Notes: generated from the letters alone by a model not told the origin. A DNA stretch of 64,000 bases from Mesomycoplasma lagogenitalium (GCF_029854295.1 NZ_CP122979.1:1-64000), one strand, 5' to 3'. Shown: positions 22,799 to 34,505, counted from the stretch's first letter. Numbers and translations are program-made.

Positions 22799-23953
22799 TT
22801 ATTTTCCGTTTTCTTTAGTTTTGAAAAATGATAAAATCGATTCTGTTACTTCTTTAATATCAATTTTGGAATGTAGATCTTTATCATCAATCGATTGGTG
22901 AATTGTATTTGATAAATTTTCAATTGTTTGTTTTTCTAGTGAACTAGCAATACTCATTAAATATTTATTTTCACTATCTAGATTTGGATTTTGTAATTTA
23001 GCTTCGTTATAAAGTCTTTCAATATTTTCTGTAATATAATTAGTTAAAATTTCTTTTTTATCTTTTTCATTAGCACTTATATATCTTGGATTTTCAATTT
23101 TTAGTTGTTTAATTGCTTCATCTACTGCAGAATTTAAAGTTGATTCAACATTAAAATTGTCAATATTATTTTGAATTACTGGAATAATTGCATTTAAAAT
23201 TCTTGAATCATTTAATAAGTTTGACACACCTTTTAAAGTATCATTTAATTTTGTTCTTTCTTCTGGTGTTAAACTACTTGGATCTTTAGATAATAATGAA
23301 ACAATATTTGTTAAATCTGCGACAAATTCACTTGCATTTTTAATATTTGAAAATAAAGAATCAATAGATGAACCTTTTCATCCTGTTAAAACAGAAACAC
23401 CTATTTTTGAAAATTTATTAAAATTGCTTTCTTTTTGTGGTGAAGCAACCAATAATACATTAGAAAATGCAAGTGTTCCGGGAACGGTCAATACGGCATT
23501 AGTTAAACCGAAAATAAATTTTCTAATAATTTTTCTTTTTCTTTTTTCTTTTCTTTTTATTTTGACAAAAATAGCGATTATAAAATAAATTATCATTGAC
23601 AATAATCTAACTGCCCAATAGAAAATCAGTGAGATCATCGTTAATGCTATCGGTAATACTCCACTAAGAGATTTTATATTATCATCTTCGCTTTTTTCAA
23701 TCATATTTTTTAAAATAAAATATGCTACAATAGAACCAACAATTGTTAAAACTAATGATGTTATTTTTACAATTAAAAATTGACCCTTTAAGAAAAAACC
23801 TATTATAAATGACAAAATAATTAATGCACAGAACACTATTGGAACTCAAATGTGTGCACTATCTGATTGTAATAAATCTAATATTTTAACTACAAAATTA
23901 TTATTTGCTCAACTAGAATCTGATTCTTGTGCAAATAGTTTTAATGTATTCAT
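22799..23953 (-). CDS. Membrane protein with helical cytosolic C-terminus, unknown
   Basis: 384 residues. Three or four hydrophobic helices (about 32-75, 100-130, then a short one near 150-170 after a cluster of Lys/Arg) precede a C-terminal ~180-residue region of Asn/Ser/Glu-rich helices without membrane spans. AGGAGG lies just before the ATG and the gene starts 14 bp after obg, suggesting a shared transcript. No family recognised. Confidence 0.68.
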
Positions 23954-23967
23954 TTTTCCTCCTTTAT

Positions 23968-25224
23968 TTAAATTTCATCTTCCCAAACAAATTCATATTC
24001 ATAAATTCTAACAACATCTCCTGAAGCGATGCCTAAATCAAGTAATTGATTTCAAACTCCTAATTCTTTTAATTTGTAGTTAAATCTCATTAAATTGTCA
24101 TGTGAAACAATTGGAATTTTGTTATAAATTTCTTCAATTTCAGGGCCATAAACCTCATAAAGACCTTCGTGAATTTTTTTAACTTCATGATACTTTTCTA
24201 ATGTTATTGTAACTTCTGAAAACGTTTTTTCAAAAATTGGACTTTTTTCATTTTTAATAGCATTTCAAAGTTCGATTTTTAATGTATCGATGTTATTATT
24301 TTCTAATGCACTGATTTCAACAATTTTTTCGTTAGGAAATTTCTTTTTAAATATTTTTAATTTGTTTTGAAAAAATAGAGAATCAGATTTATTTGCTACT
24401 ATAATTTGTTTTCTTTTTTCCAAACTTAAATTATAAGATTTTAATTCATTATTAATTTCTAGATAGTCATTTATAGGATCTTTTGTTTCATCTCCAAAAT
24501 CAATTATATGAGCAATTATTTTACATCTTTCTATATGTTTCAAAAATTGTGTTCCTAAACCCTTACCTAAAGAGGCGTTTTTTATTAACCCAGGTAAATC
24601 GGCTGCTACAAAAGAATTTTCAAAAACACGAACCAATCCCAGTTGAGGAACTAAAGTTGTAAAATGATATTCCGCAATTTTCGGTTTAGCATTTGAGATT
24701 TTAGATAAAATAGTTGATTTACCAGCAGAGGGTTTTCCCACAAAACCAACATCTGCAAGAACTTTTAAATTTAAAGTTAAATTAAATTTTTGTCCAAAAT
24801 CACCATTTTCACTAATTTTAGGAGCTGTATTTCGTGATGATTTAAATTTTGCATTTCCTCTACCACCTTTACCACCTTTGGCAATTAGATAAGGCTCTTC
24901 TTTAATTACATCACATAAAAGTTTATCCCCATCGTATACTAGGGTTCCAATAGGAACTTTTATATAAATATCTTCTCCTGCTGCACCATATTGATTTTTT
25001 CTTCTTCCGTTTTCACCATCATTACCCTTTATTATTTTTTTTAAATAAAGATGTAATAAAGTGTTAACTCCAGAGTCTCCGACAAAAAAAATGGAACCGC
25101 CATTTCCTCCATCTCCTCCATCAGGACCCCCTCTATCAACGTGTGCCTCTCTTCTAAAAGCAATAATTCCATTCCCGCCTTTTCCAGCTTCCACTTTTAT
25201 TTTTACTTCATCTATAAATTTCAT
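23968..25224 (-). CDS. obg: GTPase Obg/CgtA
   Basis: 418 residues in the standard three-domain order. The Gly-rich Obg fold ([25 protein letters not shown], then repeated GGDGGNGG-type turns) covers residues 1-155. The G domain has [18 protein letters not shown] and NKSD. The C-terminal OCT domain follows. Obg assists 50S ribosome assembly and senses guanine nucleotides. AGGAGAA precedes the ATG. It is the first gene of a two-gene minus-strand unit. Confidence 0.96.
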
Positions 25225-25363
25225 TATTCTCCTAAATTAATTTCCTACAAATAATAAATAAATGATAACATAAAAGACTATTTGTGCAAATATTTAACCC
25301 TTTTATTTTTTGTATATCAACCGCAAAAAATATTTTAAAAAATTATTGTTTTTATTTAAAAAA

Positions 25364-25372
25364 TGATAAAAT
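25364..25372 (+). promoter_or_regulatory. Extended -10 promoter for the small RNA
   Basis: TGATAAAAT is an extended -10 box. It has a TTATTG-like -35 about 18 bases upstream within an AT-rich stretch. A start near 25379 would give a ~104-nt transcript ending at the terminator. Confidence 0.6.
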
Positions 25373-25378
25373 TAAATT

Positions 25379-25482
25379 GTAGATTAAGTTACTACGAACT
25401 CTTCAAAAGTTGAGCCAGTCTTAAACGATTTTGTAAATTCGTCAACCCAGTAAGAGGTCGCCTATTTTGAGGCGATTTTTTT
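25379..25482 (+). ncRNA. Unidentified structured small RNA with intrinsic terminator
   Basis: This is a 391-bp gap between obg and gltX. The ~104-nt stretch is noticeably richer in G/C than its surroundings and has no reading frame. It shows a 5' hairpin (GTAG...CTAC), a second pairing AACT...AGTT, a third ACGATTT / AATTCGT, and ends with the terminator GTCGCC-TATTTTGA-GGCGAT plus seven T. gltX has its own AT-rich promoter region beyond. It does not match the T-box, tmRNA, RNase P or 6S features I know. It could be a trans-acting sRNA or a riboswitch for gltX. Confidence 0.6.
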
Positions 25483-25615
25483 ATGCCTTTATTTTTTAAA
25501 ATTTTTTAATCAATATTAAAAGCAGCAATTTAATTTTAGTTTTTTTTACTTATTTTTAACTACTAAATTTTATATAATTTAATTATAGTAAAAACTATTA
25601 AAACAAGGAGAATTT

Positions 25616-27007
25616 ATGAAGAAAGTAAGAACAAGGTACGCACCTAGTCCTACTGGTTTTTTGCACATAGGAGGCGCAAGAACCGCTCTTTTTTCTTATT
25701 TATTTGCTAAGCATTATAATGGAGATTTTATAGTAAGAATTGAAGATACTGATGTCGCTAGAAATGTCGAAGGTGGCGAAAAATCACAACTAGACAATTT
25801 AAAGTGATTAGGTATAATTCCAGATGAATCGCCTATTAACCCCAATAATAAATATGGAAAGTATAGACAAAGTGAAAAATTAGAACGTTATCTTGAACTA
25901 GTTAATAAGTTATTAAATGAAAATAAAGCATATAAAGCATATGATACTTCTGAAGAACTTTTATTACAAAAAAAAGAACAAGAAAATCGAGGGATTTTTA
26001 GTTTCAGATATGATAGAAATTGATTAAAAATATCAGATGAAGAAAAACAAAGAAGAGAAATCAACAAACAGTATTCAATAAGATTAGCTCTTCCAGAAAA
26101 TAGAGAATATAAGTGAGATGACATTGTTAGAGGAGAAATTTCAGTAAATTCTAACGATATTGGTGATTGAGTAATTTTAAAATCAGATGGATATCCTACT
26201 TATAATTTTGCCGTTGTAATTGATGATTATGATATGAAAATCTCTCATGTATTAAGGGGGGAGGAACATATAACGAACACGCCAAAACAATTGGCGATTT
26301 ATGAAGCATTCGGATGGGAAGCCCCTAAATTCGGGCATTTAACTATTATCACAAATATGGAGGGAAAAAAACTTTCTAAAAGAGATAATTCAGTTAAACA
26401 ATTTATCGAAGATTACAAAAATGAGGGATATATTCCTGAAGCAATTTTCAATTTTTTAACATTATTAGGTTGAACTTCTGAAGATGCCTTAGAAATAATG
26501 GATCATCAAACTATCATTAAAAAATTTGATGAAAACAGATTATCTAAATCACCTTCTAAATTTGATATTAAAAAAATGGAATGATTTTCCAAACAATATA
26601 TGAAAAATTTAAGCAATTCTACAATTATAAGTAAATTAAACTCAATAAAAGATGAAAAATGATTAAATCTATTTGTCGATACTTATAAACAAAATGCAAC
26701 CACATTTACAGAATTAAAAGAAAATTTGAAAATCTATGAAAATATCGAAACTCAAACCGAAATAAAAATTGAAAATATTGATTTAATAAGAATATTTAAA
26801 AAACATTTATTAGCACATGAATTTACTATAGAAGGAATTCAAAGTGCTATAGATAATACTAAAGTAGAAACTAATTTATCGGGTAAAAATCTGTTCTTAC
26901 CAATTAGAGTTGCAACAACTTTTAAAGAGCATGGACCTGAATTGGCAAAATCAATCTATTTATTTGGAAAAGAAATAGTTGAGCAGAGGTTAAATTTATG
27001 AAAATAA
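25616..27007 (+). CDS. gltX: Glutamyl-tRNA synthetase
   Basis: 463 residues, class I aminoacyl-tRNA synthetase. The HIGH-type signature is in [20 protein letters not shown]. The GluRS-specific [12 protein letters not shown] and the KMSKS-like KLSKRDN follow, with the anticodon-binding region at the C-terminus. It charges tRNA-Glu, and mycoplasmas usually use it with GatCAB for tRNA-Gln. The true stop is TAA at 27005; a TGA six bases earlier is Trp. The start of the next gene overlaps by 10 bp. AAGGAG precedes the ATG. Confidence 0.97.
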
Positions 27008-27375
27008 AATTTAAATCTACTATGATAAAAGATAATGAAAATAAAGTTATTGAATTTATTTCTCCATTAGAAAGAGATAAATGAGAAGAATTTGATGCTT
27101 ACATTTTCAAAGATCCAAACACAAATATTCAAATTAGAATTGAAGTGAGTGAGGATAAAGTGAATATTTTTCAAAGCCATGCAACAGTTAATTTGGAACT
27201 AAATACAAAAATGTCTTGTCCGTTTCAAACTGAATATGGTGAATTAGATTTTATATATTTATTAAAATCACTAAAAAGAGAAAATAACTATATTACTTTT
27301 GACTACGAATTATATTCAGCAGACGAAAAATACATATCTAGTTTTAAAATTGAATTATTTTTAACTTTAGTATAA
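26998..27375 (+). CDS. DUF1934-like (YwiB-type) small protein
   Basis: 125 residues overlapping gltX by 10 bp. The pattern of beta strands (FKSTMIKDNENKVIEF, YIFKDPNTNIQIRIEVSEDKVNIFQ), the segment EYGELDF, and a C-terminal strand FDYELYSADEKYISSFKIEL resemble the lipocalin-like DUF1934 family. In that family YGxL is conserved. The function of the family is unknown. Close coupling to gltX indicates co-expression only. Confidence 0.6.
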
Positions 27376-27397
27376 AAACAAAAAAGGAGTCATATTA

Positions 27398-30300
27398 ATG
27401 AAAAAAAATAAAAAATTACTTTTAAATTTAGGAGCAATGTCATTAGGGGCATCAACTTTAGCTATGATGGTTTCTTGTGGAAACACAGAGCAAGCAACTC
27501 ATGCTAAATCAGATCCTGGAGAAAAGCCTAAAACACCAGCACCTAGTACACCAGTATCTAATAAATCGGCATATGATATTAATAAAATTAGAATTACTTC
27601 ATGAAACGTTTTAAATCAAACAGGTAAATATGATCATAAAAATGAAGCAATTGCAAAAATTTTAGTAAGCCAAAATATTTCACTAGCAGGATTAACTGAA
27701 ATAGAAGATATGGAAGGAAAAGATTCAGATTATGCTGTTAAGACAATAGTTGATCATTTAAATAAATTAGATCCTGAAGGTGAATGAAAATATGATGTAA
27801 GTCCGTTATTATTTGGACAAGGTAAAGAAAGTCAGAAAGAAAGAATTGGAGTAGTTTATAGAAGTAAATTTTTAGAACCAATTCCATTTGCAGGTTATGA
27901 AAATACTAAAAACCCATATATGGGGTTAGTGTATGAAAACAAAGAATTTGATTCTAAATTATATTCAGGAGAAAAAGTTGTTTATGCTCGTCCTCCATAT
28001 GGTATGAAATTTAAAGTAAAAAATGAAAAACAAAATAATTTCACTGCAGTTTTTGCTCACTTTGATTCTCCAAAAGCTAAAAAAGAAAGAAATGAAAAAG
28101 ACGCTACCGGATATCCAGGACAAGGACATTTTGAAGTTGAAGAAGCCCTCGAATCCGTTAATGTTATGAAGTGATATGATCAAAAAGACGGAGAAAACAA
28201 TGATTTATTTTTAATGGGTGACACAAATATAATGACTGAAAATGGTCAAAAAGCATTTGAACCATTAATGAATGATAAGTATGTTTCGGTGTTTAATATT
28301 AAAGATCCAACAACTTTAAGTGGATCAAAAACTAAAAAATATGCAAATCCATATGACCGTGTTTTCTATAAAGGTAATTTAGACATTACTAAACAAGAAA
28401 AATTCGATCTTTATACTGTTTTTTCATCAGGTATTTTAGACGAAGTGAAATGAAAAGAACAAGCAATTAGCGAAAGAGGAACAGGAAAAGAATCTAAATG
28501 AGACCTTTATACATGAATTAATGCAAGAATAAGTGATCATACTTTTGTTTGATTTGAACTAGATACAACAAAAGATGATAAAGATAACGGAGAAGTTACT
28601 GATACACAAACAAGAATTCCTTCATATACAATGTTAGATAATACAAAAGAACAAACACAAACATCAACACAAACTCCGCCTCAAGAAACTAAACCTAAAG
28701 AAACTTCACCTCAAGAAAATAATATTTCTGAAAATAAACACGGATTTTACTTTTTAACAGAGAAAATGAAAAGTGAACAAAAAGCTCCTCAATTCTACTT
28801 TACAAAATATGATAATGAAGTTTTAAAACCAAGTGCTCAACAAATGCAAGAAGGTATTATAGCAATATTAAAATCCTTCAATAATTATACAAACTATGTA
28901 GTTAAAGAAGCACAAAAAGAAAAATATACTTCTAATAAATATAATGTAGTTGCAGATTCTGCATTAGAAACTAAATTTACCGCTTTAACTAACTACAACT
29001 CAGCTCAAGAAAATGAATTAATAGGATTTTATGGATCATTTTATGACAAAAATAATAAATTCTCAACAGATATTAAAAATTCATTATTAAAACCTTCATC
29101 ACTAGGTAAAGTCGGTGGTTATGAAAGATTTTTATTTGACGTTGCTAAAATGGCCAAAAATAAAGAAGAAGTAGGAATTTTCTACAATCCAAAAGATGCA
29201 AAAACAGAAGAGTCTAAAACAACTGACAAAAATAAAGAAACACAAAAGCAAACAGGAACAACAGAAGAGAAAAAAGATTCAACCGATTCCAAAGATTCTC
29301 AAAATTCAAATCCAAGTAGTACCGATAATAATCCAAAAAATAATGAATTAACAGAAACTGATAATACAACAGATTCTTCTCAAAAGCAAGATGCTCAAAC
29401 AAATAATGCCGAGCAAGAAAAAAAGACAGAAGAAAATAATACTAGCACAGTACCTTCAGAAAATGAAAGCAAACAATCAAGTGGTAGTCAAGAAAATTCA
29501 GAAGGTTCAAAACAAGGCGAAACACAAACTACAGAAACTGAAAATTCTCAAACACAACCAGAACAAAATCAGTCTGAACAAACAGATACTCAAGATTCAC
29601 GAGTAACAGAGACACAATCAGAAAGTAGTTCTAGGAACAACTAATAACGAAGAAGTTTCAACATTAAAAATCGCTCATTGAAATGTTACAAATCAAGCTG
29701 GAAAATTAGACATTAAAAATAAAACTATTGCTCAATTATTATTAAGTCAAAACATTTCTCTTGCTGGCTTAACAGAAATAGAAAATGATAATGGAGCAAG
29801 AACCATTGTTGAAAATTTACAGAAATTAGATCCAGATGGAAAATGGACCTATGAACTTAGTCCAGAATTACACGGAGAAGGCAAAGAAACACAAGCGGAA
29901 CGAATTGCTATTTTATGAAGAAGTAAATTTTTAGAACCAATTCCTTTTGTTGGTTATTCAAATATTAATAACCCATATATGGGGCTTGTTTACGAAAATA
30001 CATCATATAATTCTATTTTCCAAGAAAATCAACAATTAAATTATGTTCGTCCACCATATGGAATGAAATTCAGAGTTAAAAATGAAAAACAAAATGATTT
30101 TACCGTTGTTTTTGGCCATTTTGATTCACCAGGAAGAAAAGCTAAAGCGGGTGAAGTTAGTGCTAAAGGATTTTCTGGTCAAGGAAATTATGAAATTGAA
30201 GAAGCACTTAATTTAATCAATGTTATGAACTGATACGATCAAAAGGATGGTAATAATAACGATTTAATATTTATGGGTGACACAAACATTAAAAAGAAAA

Positions 30301-30650
30301 ACGGAAATAAAGCATTTAAAAATCTTTTAAATTCAGGTTATACTTCAGCTATGGATATGGAAGAATTAACATCATTAGGTAGAACTAATTTATGATCTGA
30401 ACCATATGATAAAATGTTTATTAAAAGCGATTTAACATCAATGAATGGGCAAAAATTTGATATATACTCAATTTTTAGTCATATAGAGGATGAAATAAAA
30501 TGAAAAGAAGAGGTAAATGCTCAATCTAAAGCTAATAAAACAAAGGAAATAGAAGAAAATGCTTCATTAAATGAATGAGTTAAAAAAGTTAGCGATCATA
30601 CATTTACTTTCTTAGAATTAAATGTTTCCAATCAAGATAATGATGAATAA
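27398..30650 (+). pseudogene. mnuA: MnuA-like membrane nuclease lipoprotein with two EEP domains, frameshifted
   Basis: The first frame (27398-29644, 748 residues) starts with a lipoprotein signal ending MVSC and encodes an endonuclease/exonuclease/phosphatase domain. Its motifs are SWNVLN, LTEIE, FAHFDSP, LMGDTNI and SDHTF. A helical region (about residues 450-600) and a Ser/Thr/Gln/Glu-rich linker follow. A second, similar EEP domain (HWNVTN, LTEIE, FGHFDSP, MGDTNI, SDHTF) continues in another frame to 30650. Removing one base near 29632 would join them into ~1083 residues. The first frame alone may still give an active surface nuclease for nucleotide scavenging. AAAGGAG precedes the ATG. 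Confidence 0.85.
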
Positions 30651-30661
30651 AATAAAAAATT

Positions 30662-30688
30662 TTAGCACTCTAAGCAATTTTGTGCTAA
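30662..30688 (+). promoter_or_regulatory. CIRCE operator (HrcA site) in front of dnaJ
   Basis: TTAGCACTC, nine bases, then TTGTGCTAA matches the CIRCE consensus TTAGCACTC-N9-GAGTGCTAA with two mismatches in the right arm. It overlaps the probable extended -10 (TGCTAAAAT) of dnaJ, so HrcA binding would block RNA polymerase directly. The right arm is followed by TTTTT, so the element could also act as a weak terminator for the nuclease gene. Confidence 0.9.
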
Positions 30689-30700
30689 AATTTTTCTATT

Positions 30701-31807
30701 ATGAATAAAAGAGATTATTATGAAGTGTTAGGAATTACTAAAGCAGCAAGTGAAAAAGATATTAAAATGGCATATAGAAAATTGGCGATGAAATATCATC
30801 CCGATAGAAATAAAGAACACGATGCTGAAGAAAAATTTAAAGAAATAAATGAAGCATATGAAGTTTTATCAGATCTAAAGAAAAAAGCACAATATGATCA
30901 ATATGGACATGCAGCATTTGATCAGATGAGTGGCGGTTCCGGTTTTGATGGAAATTTTGGGGGATTTGAAGGTTTTAGTGATATTTTCGGAGACTTTTTC
31001 TCTAGTTTTTCAGGCGATAGACATTCAAGTAGAAAAAGAAGATTTAACGGAGATGATTATAAAGCAAGTTTTTCCATTTCGTTTATTGAATCAATATTAG
31101 GAACTTCTATAAAAAGAAAATTTGAAAAATTTTCTCAATGTAGTCACTGTAAAGGTTCAAAAGCTGAAAGCGATTCCGATATTCATACATGTAAAAAATG
31201 TAATGGTAAAGGAGTTGAAGTAAAAGTGATGAAAACTCCATTTGGGGCAATTCAAAATAGTGTTACTTGTTCTATTTGTAACGGTTCTGGAAAACAGATA
31301 ACCAAATTATGTCGAACATGTTCAGGAAAGGGAATTACCAAAGAGGCAAAAGAATTAACTGTTAATATTCCTGCAGGAATTAAAGATGGACAGTCGATTA
31401 TTTTAGAAGGCTATGGTGGCCCTGGAGAAAACGGCGGACAAAACGGAGATTTATATTTAGAAATTTCTGTTAAAGAGCACAAACACTTTATAAGAGCTAA
31501 TGATGACATTCATCTAACAATTCCTGTTTCTATAATTGATATTATTGCAGAAAATGAAATTGATGTTCCTAGTCCATATGGAATTGAAAAGTTAAAAATG
31601 CATGAAAATTATAAATCGGGCGATGTTTTAACAATTAAAAATAAAGGTGCAAAAAATCTTAAAAATTCAAGATATACAGGCGATTTAAAAGTTCATCTTA
31701 AAATTTATGTTCCAAAAATGTCCAACAGTGAAAAAAGAGATGTGCTCAATTCGTTAAAAGATAATCGCGATGATCAAAAAAGAAAATGAATGAAAGATTT
31801 TGAATAA
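30701..31807 (+). CDS. dnaJ: Chaperone protein DnaJ
   Basis: 368 residues. The J domain has the HPD tripeptide (KYHPDRN, about residue 33), followed by a Gly/Phe-rich linker and four CxxCxGxG-type zinc repeats ([32 protein letters not shown]). The substrate-binding C-terminal domains come last. It stimulates DnaK ATPase during protein folding. It is a lone gene here, without dnaK or grpE nearby. The CIRCE element and the lack of a Shine-Dalgarno in its 9-base leader point to HrcA-controlled, nearly leaderless expression. Confidence 0.97.
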
Positions 31808-31818
31808 TTTAAATTAAT

Positions 31819-31880
31819 AAAAAACAAAAAACTTTTTATTTTAACAACAAATGTTAAACTTTAAGTTTTTTGTTTTTCTT
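31819..31880. terminator. Terminator between dnaJ and the convergent gene
   Basis: AAAAACAAAAAACTT pairs with AAGTTTTTTGTTTTT across a ~27-base loop. It overlaps the last codons of the minus-strand gene that stops at 31854, so the signal is shared. Confidence 0.65.
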
Positions 31881-33035
31881 TTTTAAATCTAATTCATTAT
31901 AAAGCATCACTAGTGAAAAAATGAAATAGTAAAAGTTTTTAATACTAATATAAAAAACATTATCTTTCTTTTTAAATATAGGTAGTTCAATAGAAAACAT
32001 TTTTTCGTCTGAACTTCAGTTTATTTTATTTCAGTTGGTTAAAAATTTTATTGAAAAAAGTTCCATATTCATTTCAACCATTTCTATTAATGAAAAATCA
32101 AGATCCATATGTAGTTGATTTCAGCTTAAAATAATACCCTCTGCTTGTCAGTTTGTTTTTCGATTAACACTAATATCTAATTTATCAAAAAATTCAGATT
32201 CGTCCTTTAATAAAATTGAATCTAAACTAATGCGACTATTTTTTAAAATAAAATAATGCTCATTTTCGCTTATTTTAAATTGACTCTCAATATTACTTTT
32301 TAAAAAATCATCTAATCAAGAGAAAGAAGTGTCAAATATATATTCCTTTTTTAAAAAATCTCAAAATTGGTTGACTAATTTAAAAACATTTTTATCTTTA
32401 GACAAAATACTTTTTGCCTTATTACTTATTTGATAATCATAAGCTAAAAAGTCTTTATATTTATAGTATCTATAAATAAAGAAGCTGTTGTAACTGCTTG
32501 TTAAAATAAAAGATCACACTTTTTCATTATCTCAAAATTCATATTGATCGATTTTTAAGTCAAATAAAGAAAGATCATCAACTAAATTATTTAATTTTTT
32601 TGTAAAATCATTTTCATAATATTGACTGTCTATATAACTTAACATAAGCATTTTTTGTACAAACGCATATTTCAATTGTAACACTTTAATATTTTTTAAG
32701 TTTTTTCTAACTGTAGTGAAATTTCTGCTAATTGTTTCAAATAAAATAAATTCCAGCTTTAAATTTTCAAATTCAAAAATAAATAAATTTGCATCTGAAC
32801 TAATAGTTTTAAACTTTTTATTATGTTTTAAAAAATTTAAAAAATCATAATTTTGGTTAATTAATGTACTTTCAAAACAAAAATTAATATCATTAATTTC
32901 TCTTTCTATTGCTTTACGTGATAAAAGAACATAACTGCCTTTAACAACTAGTTTAACTTTTGTTTTATTATCTTCATTAAATTTATTTAATAATAAATCA
33001 ATTTCACTTAATATTTTTTCATATTTTTTTATCAT
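31854..33035 (-). CDS. Hypothetical protein, possibly nucleotidyltransferase-like
   Basis: 393 residues after reading many TGA codons as Trp. The N-terminal part (VKLVVKGSYVLLSRK, then EREINDINF, then LKLEFILFE) resembles, by pattern only, the G-S and split-Asp strands of minimal nucleotidyltransferase/AbiEii-like folds. The expected DxD acidic pair is not clear (ND in place of DxD). The C-terminal half is hydrophilic and of unknown type. No signal peptide. Convergent with dnaJ. Treat as unknown. Confidence 0.6.
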
Positions 33036-33142
33036 CTTAAATTAATACCCTTTTTTATATATAAATTATAAATAAAAGTCAAAAAAACATCATTTAAAAA
33101 ATAAAACATTGCTTTTTTGACACTAATTATATTAATTTGTTA

Positions 33143-33700
33143 TTAAATTGTTTCAAGTTTATCAACTTTTTTTCAAGGTGCCTTTTTATTAATTCTATCA
33201 ATAAATAACTTTCCTTGTAAATGATCTAATTCGTGTTGAAAAACAATTGCCACATAATCAGAGACTGTTCAAACTTTTTTAACTTTATCAAAATAAGAAT
33301 AACCTTCAACTTTAATAACTTTTTTTCTTCTAACAAACCCTTCCTGATTTGGTCAATTTTCCCCAACACTTAAACATCCCTCTCCGTGGTGTAACGCAAG
33401 TTCTGATTCAGATGTGCCTAAAACTTTGGGATTAATTATTACATCTTTAAAAATAATGTCATCTTTACCATTGTTAACATTAACATAAAACATATTTTTT
33501 AAAATCCCGTATTGCACAGCGGCGACACCTACACCAGGACGATACATTGTTTGTCCCTCTTCTTGCGAATAATCGATATGATCAATCATTTGCTGAGCCA
33601 ATTTTTCATCTTCTTCATTTAAAGGTCAAGGAACATCAATTGATTTTTGCCTTAAAATTTTATTAGGTAATTGAATAATTTTTACTTTTTTTCTTTTCAT
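33143..33700 (-). CDS. def: Peptide deformylase
   Basis: 185 residues. All three family motifs are present: GVGVAAVQ (motif 1), EGCLSV with the metal-binding Cys (motif 2), and QHELDH with the two His ligands and catalytic Glu (motif 3, HEFDH variant). It removes the N-formyl group from nascent proteins. It stands alone between a hypothetical gene and IS-damaged DNA, on the minus strand. Confidence 0.96.
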
Positions 33701-33842
33701 TTTTTAATTATAACATTAAATAAAACAAAAAATATTACTATAATCAAACCTATAGCAATATTTTGTATTATTTACATTATTAAATTCCTTTATATAAACA
33801 AACTAATTTCTGATTTTAGAAAAACTTTTCATTTTCTAAAAG

Positions 33843-34370
33843 TTATTCAAAATTAATTTCTTCCTCAGATTTATTATAAATATCAATTTCATTTTTGATA
33901 TTAATTTCATTAACTAATCAACCTCTTTCTGAACATCACTTTATAAATTCCTCTTTTCTGTTTTGGCCATTAAGTTCCTTTAAGGTAATTATAATGGCGA
34001 ATTTTAGATTTTCTCCATCCTTATAATTATACCTTTCTTTTGTTTTGATATTAATTCCTCACAAACTGTTAAAGATATTAGTTTTAGGTTTTTTATTTTT
34101 TCCATTTAGTGTAGTATCATTTTCTGAAATAATTTTTACATTATCTCATTTTCCGTATAGTTTACGAGCGTCGCTTTCATATAATTTTATTTTTTTATAA
34201 CTCGATTGATTATTTCCGTCGATTGAAGATATATTTTCGCCTTTCATTTTTCCGAATTTTATATCCATTTCTGTATTTGTATAATCAACTCCTTGATTTC
34301 TCGAACATTTAGGGAAGTAACAAAAAGTTATTTTTGAAATAAAGGGATGTTTATTTTTACTACCCAAATT
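33843..34370 (-). pseudogene. Truncated gene of unknown function, 5' end lost at an IS30 insertion
   Basis: About 175 codons run without a stop from the IS edge to TAA at 33843. The only starts near the edge are a TTG (34367) without a Shine-Dalgarno, and the frame continues into the IS inverted repeat. The product is hydrophilic and contains FISKITFCYFPKCSR and an EEFIKWCSERGWLV C-terminal segment. I recognise no family. A matching 5' fragment may lie at the other side of the IS. Its place next to the hsd operon hints at a defence or restriction-associated role, which is speculation. Confidence 0.55.
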
Positions 34371-34390
34371 GAAATATAAAGTGCAACACT
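34369..34390 (+). repeat. IS30 left terminal inverted repeat
   Basis: TTGAAATATAAAG followed by TGCAACACT; one mismatch to the right copy (TTGC in place of TTGA). Confidence 0.88.
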
Positions 34391-34391
34391 C

Positions 34392-34423
34392 TTTAAACCA
34401 ATGAAAAAATGTTTTGGTTTAAA
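34392..34423 (+). promoter_or_regulatory. Hairpin inside the left end of the IS
   Basis: TTTAAACCAA and TTGGTTTAAA form a perfect 10-bp stem with a 12-base loop just inside the left repeat. With a second small stem that pairs CTCCC (34483-34487) to the transposase Shine-Dalgarno GGGAG (34497-34501), it could limit transposase translation from read-through transcripts. Confidence 0.5.
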
Positions 34424-34505
34424 ATTAAAATAAGGGGGTTGCATTTTTTTATTTAATTAAATATTTGAAAAATAAAAAAATCCTCCCCAAAAAATAGGGA
34501 GAAAA

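Noticed and set aside
25379-25482. T-box leader controlling gltX
   Set aside because: No AGGGTGGNACCGCG-type antiterminator sequence and no specifier-loop layout can be found.
29214-29606. Extra reading frames on both strands within the nuclease linker
   Set aside because: They are by-products of the low-complexity Ser/Thr/Gln/Glu codon composition and lack start signals.
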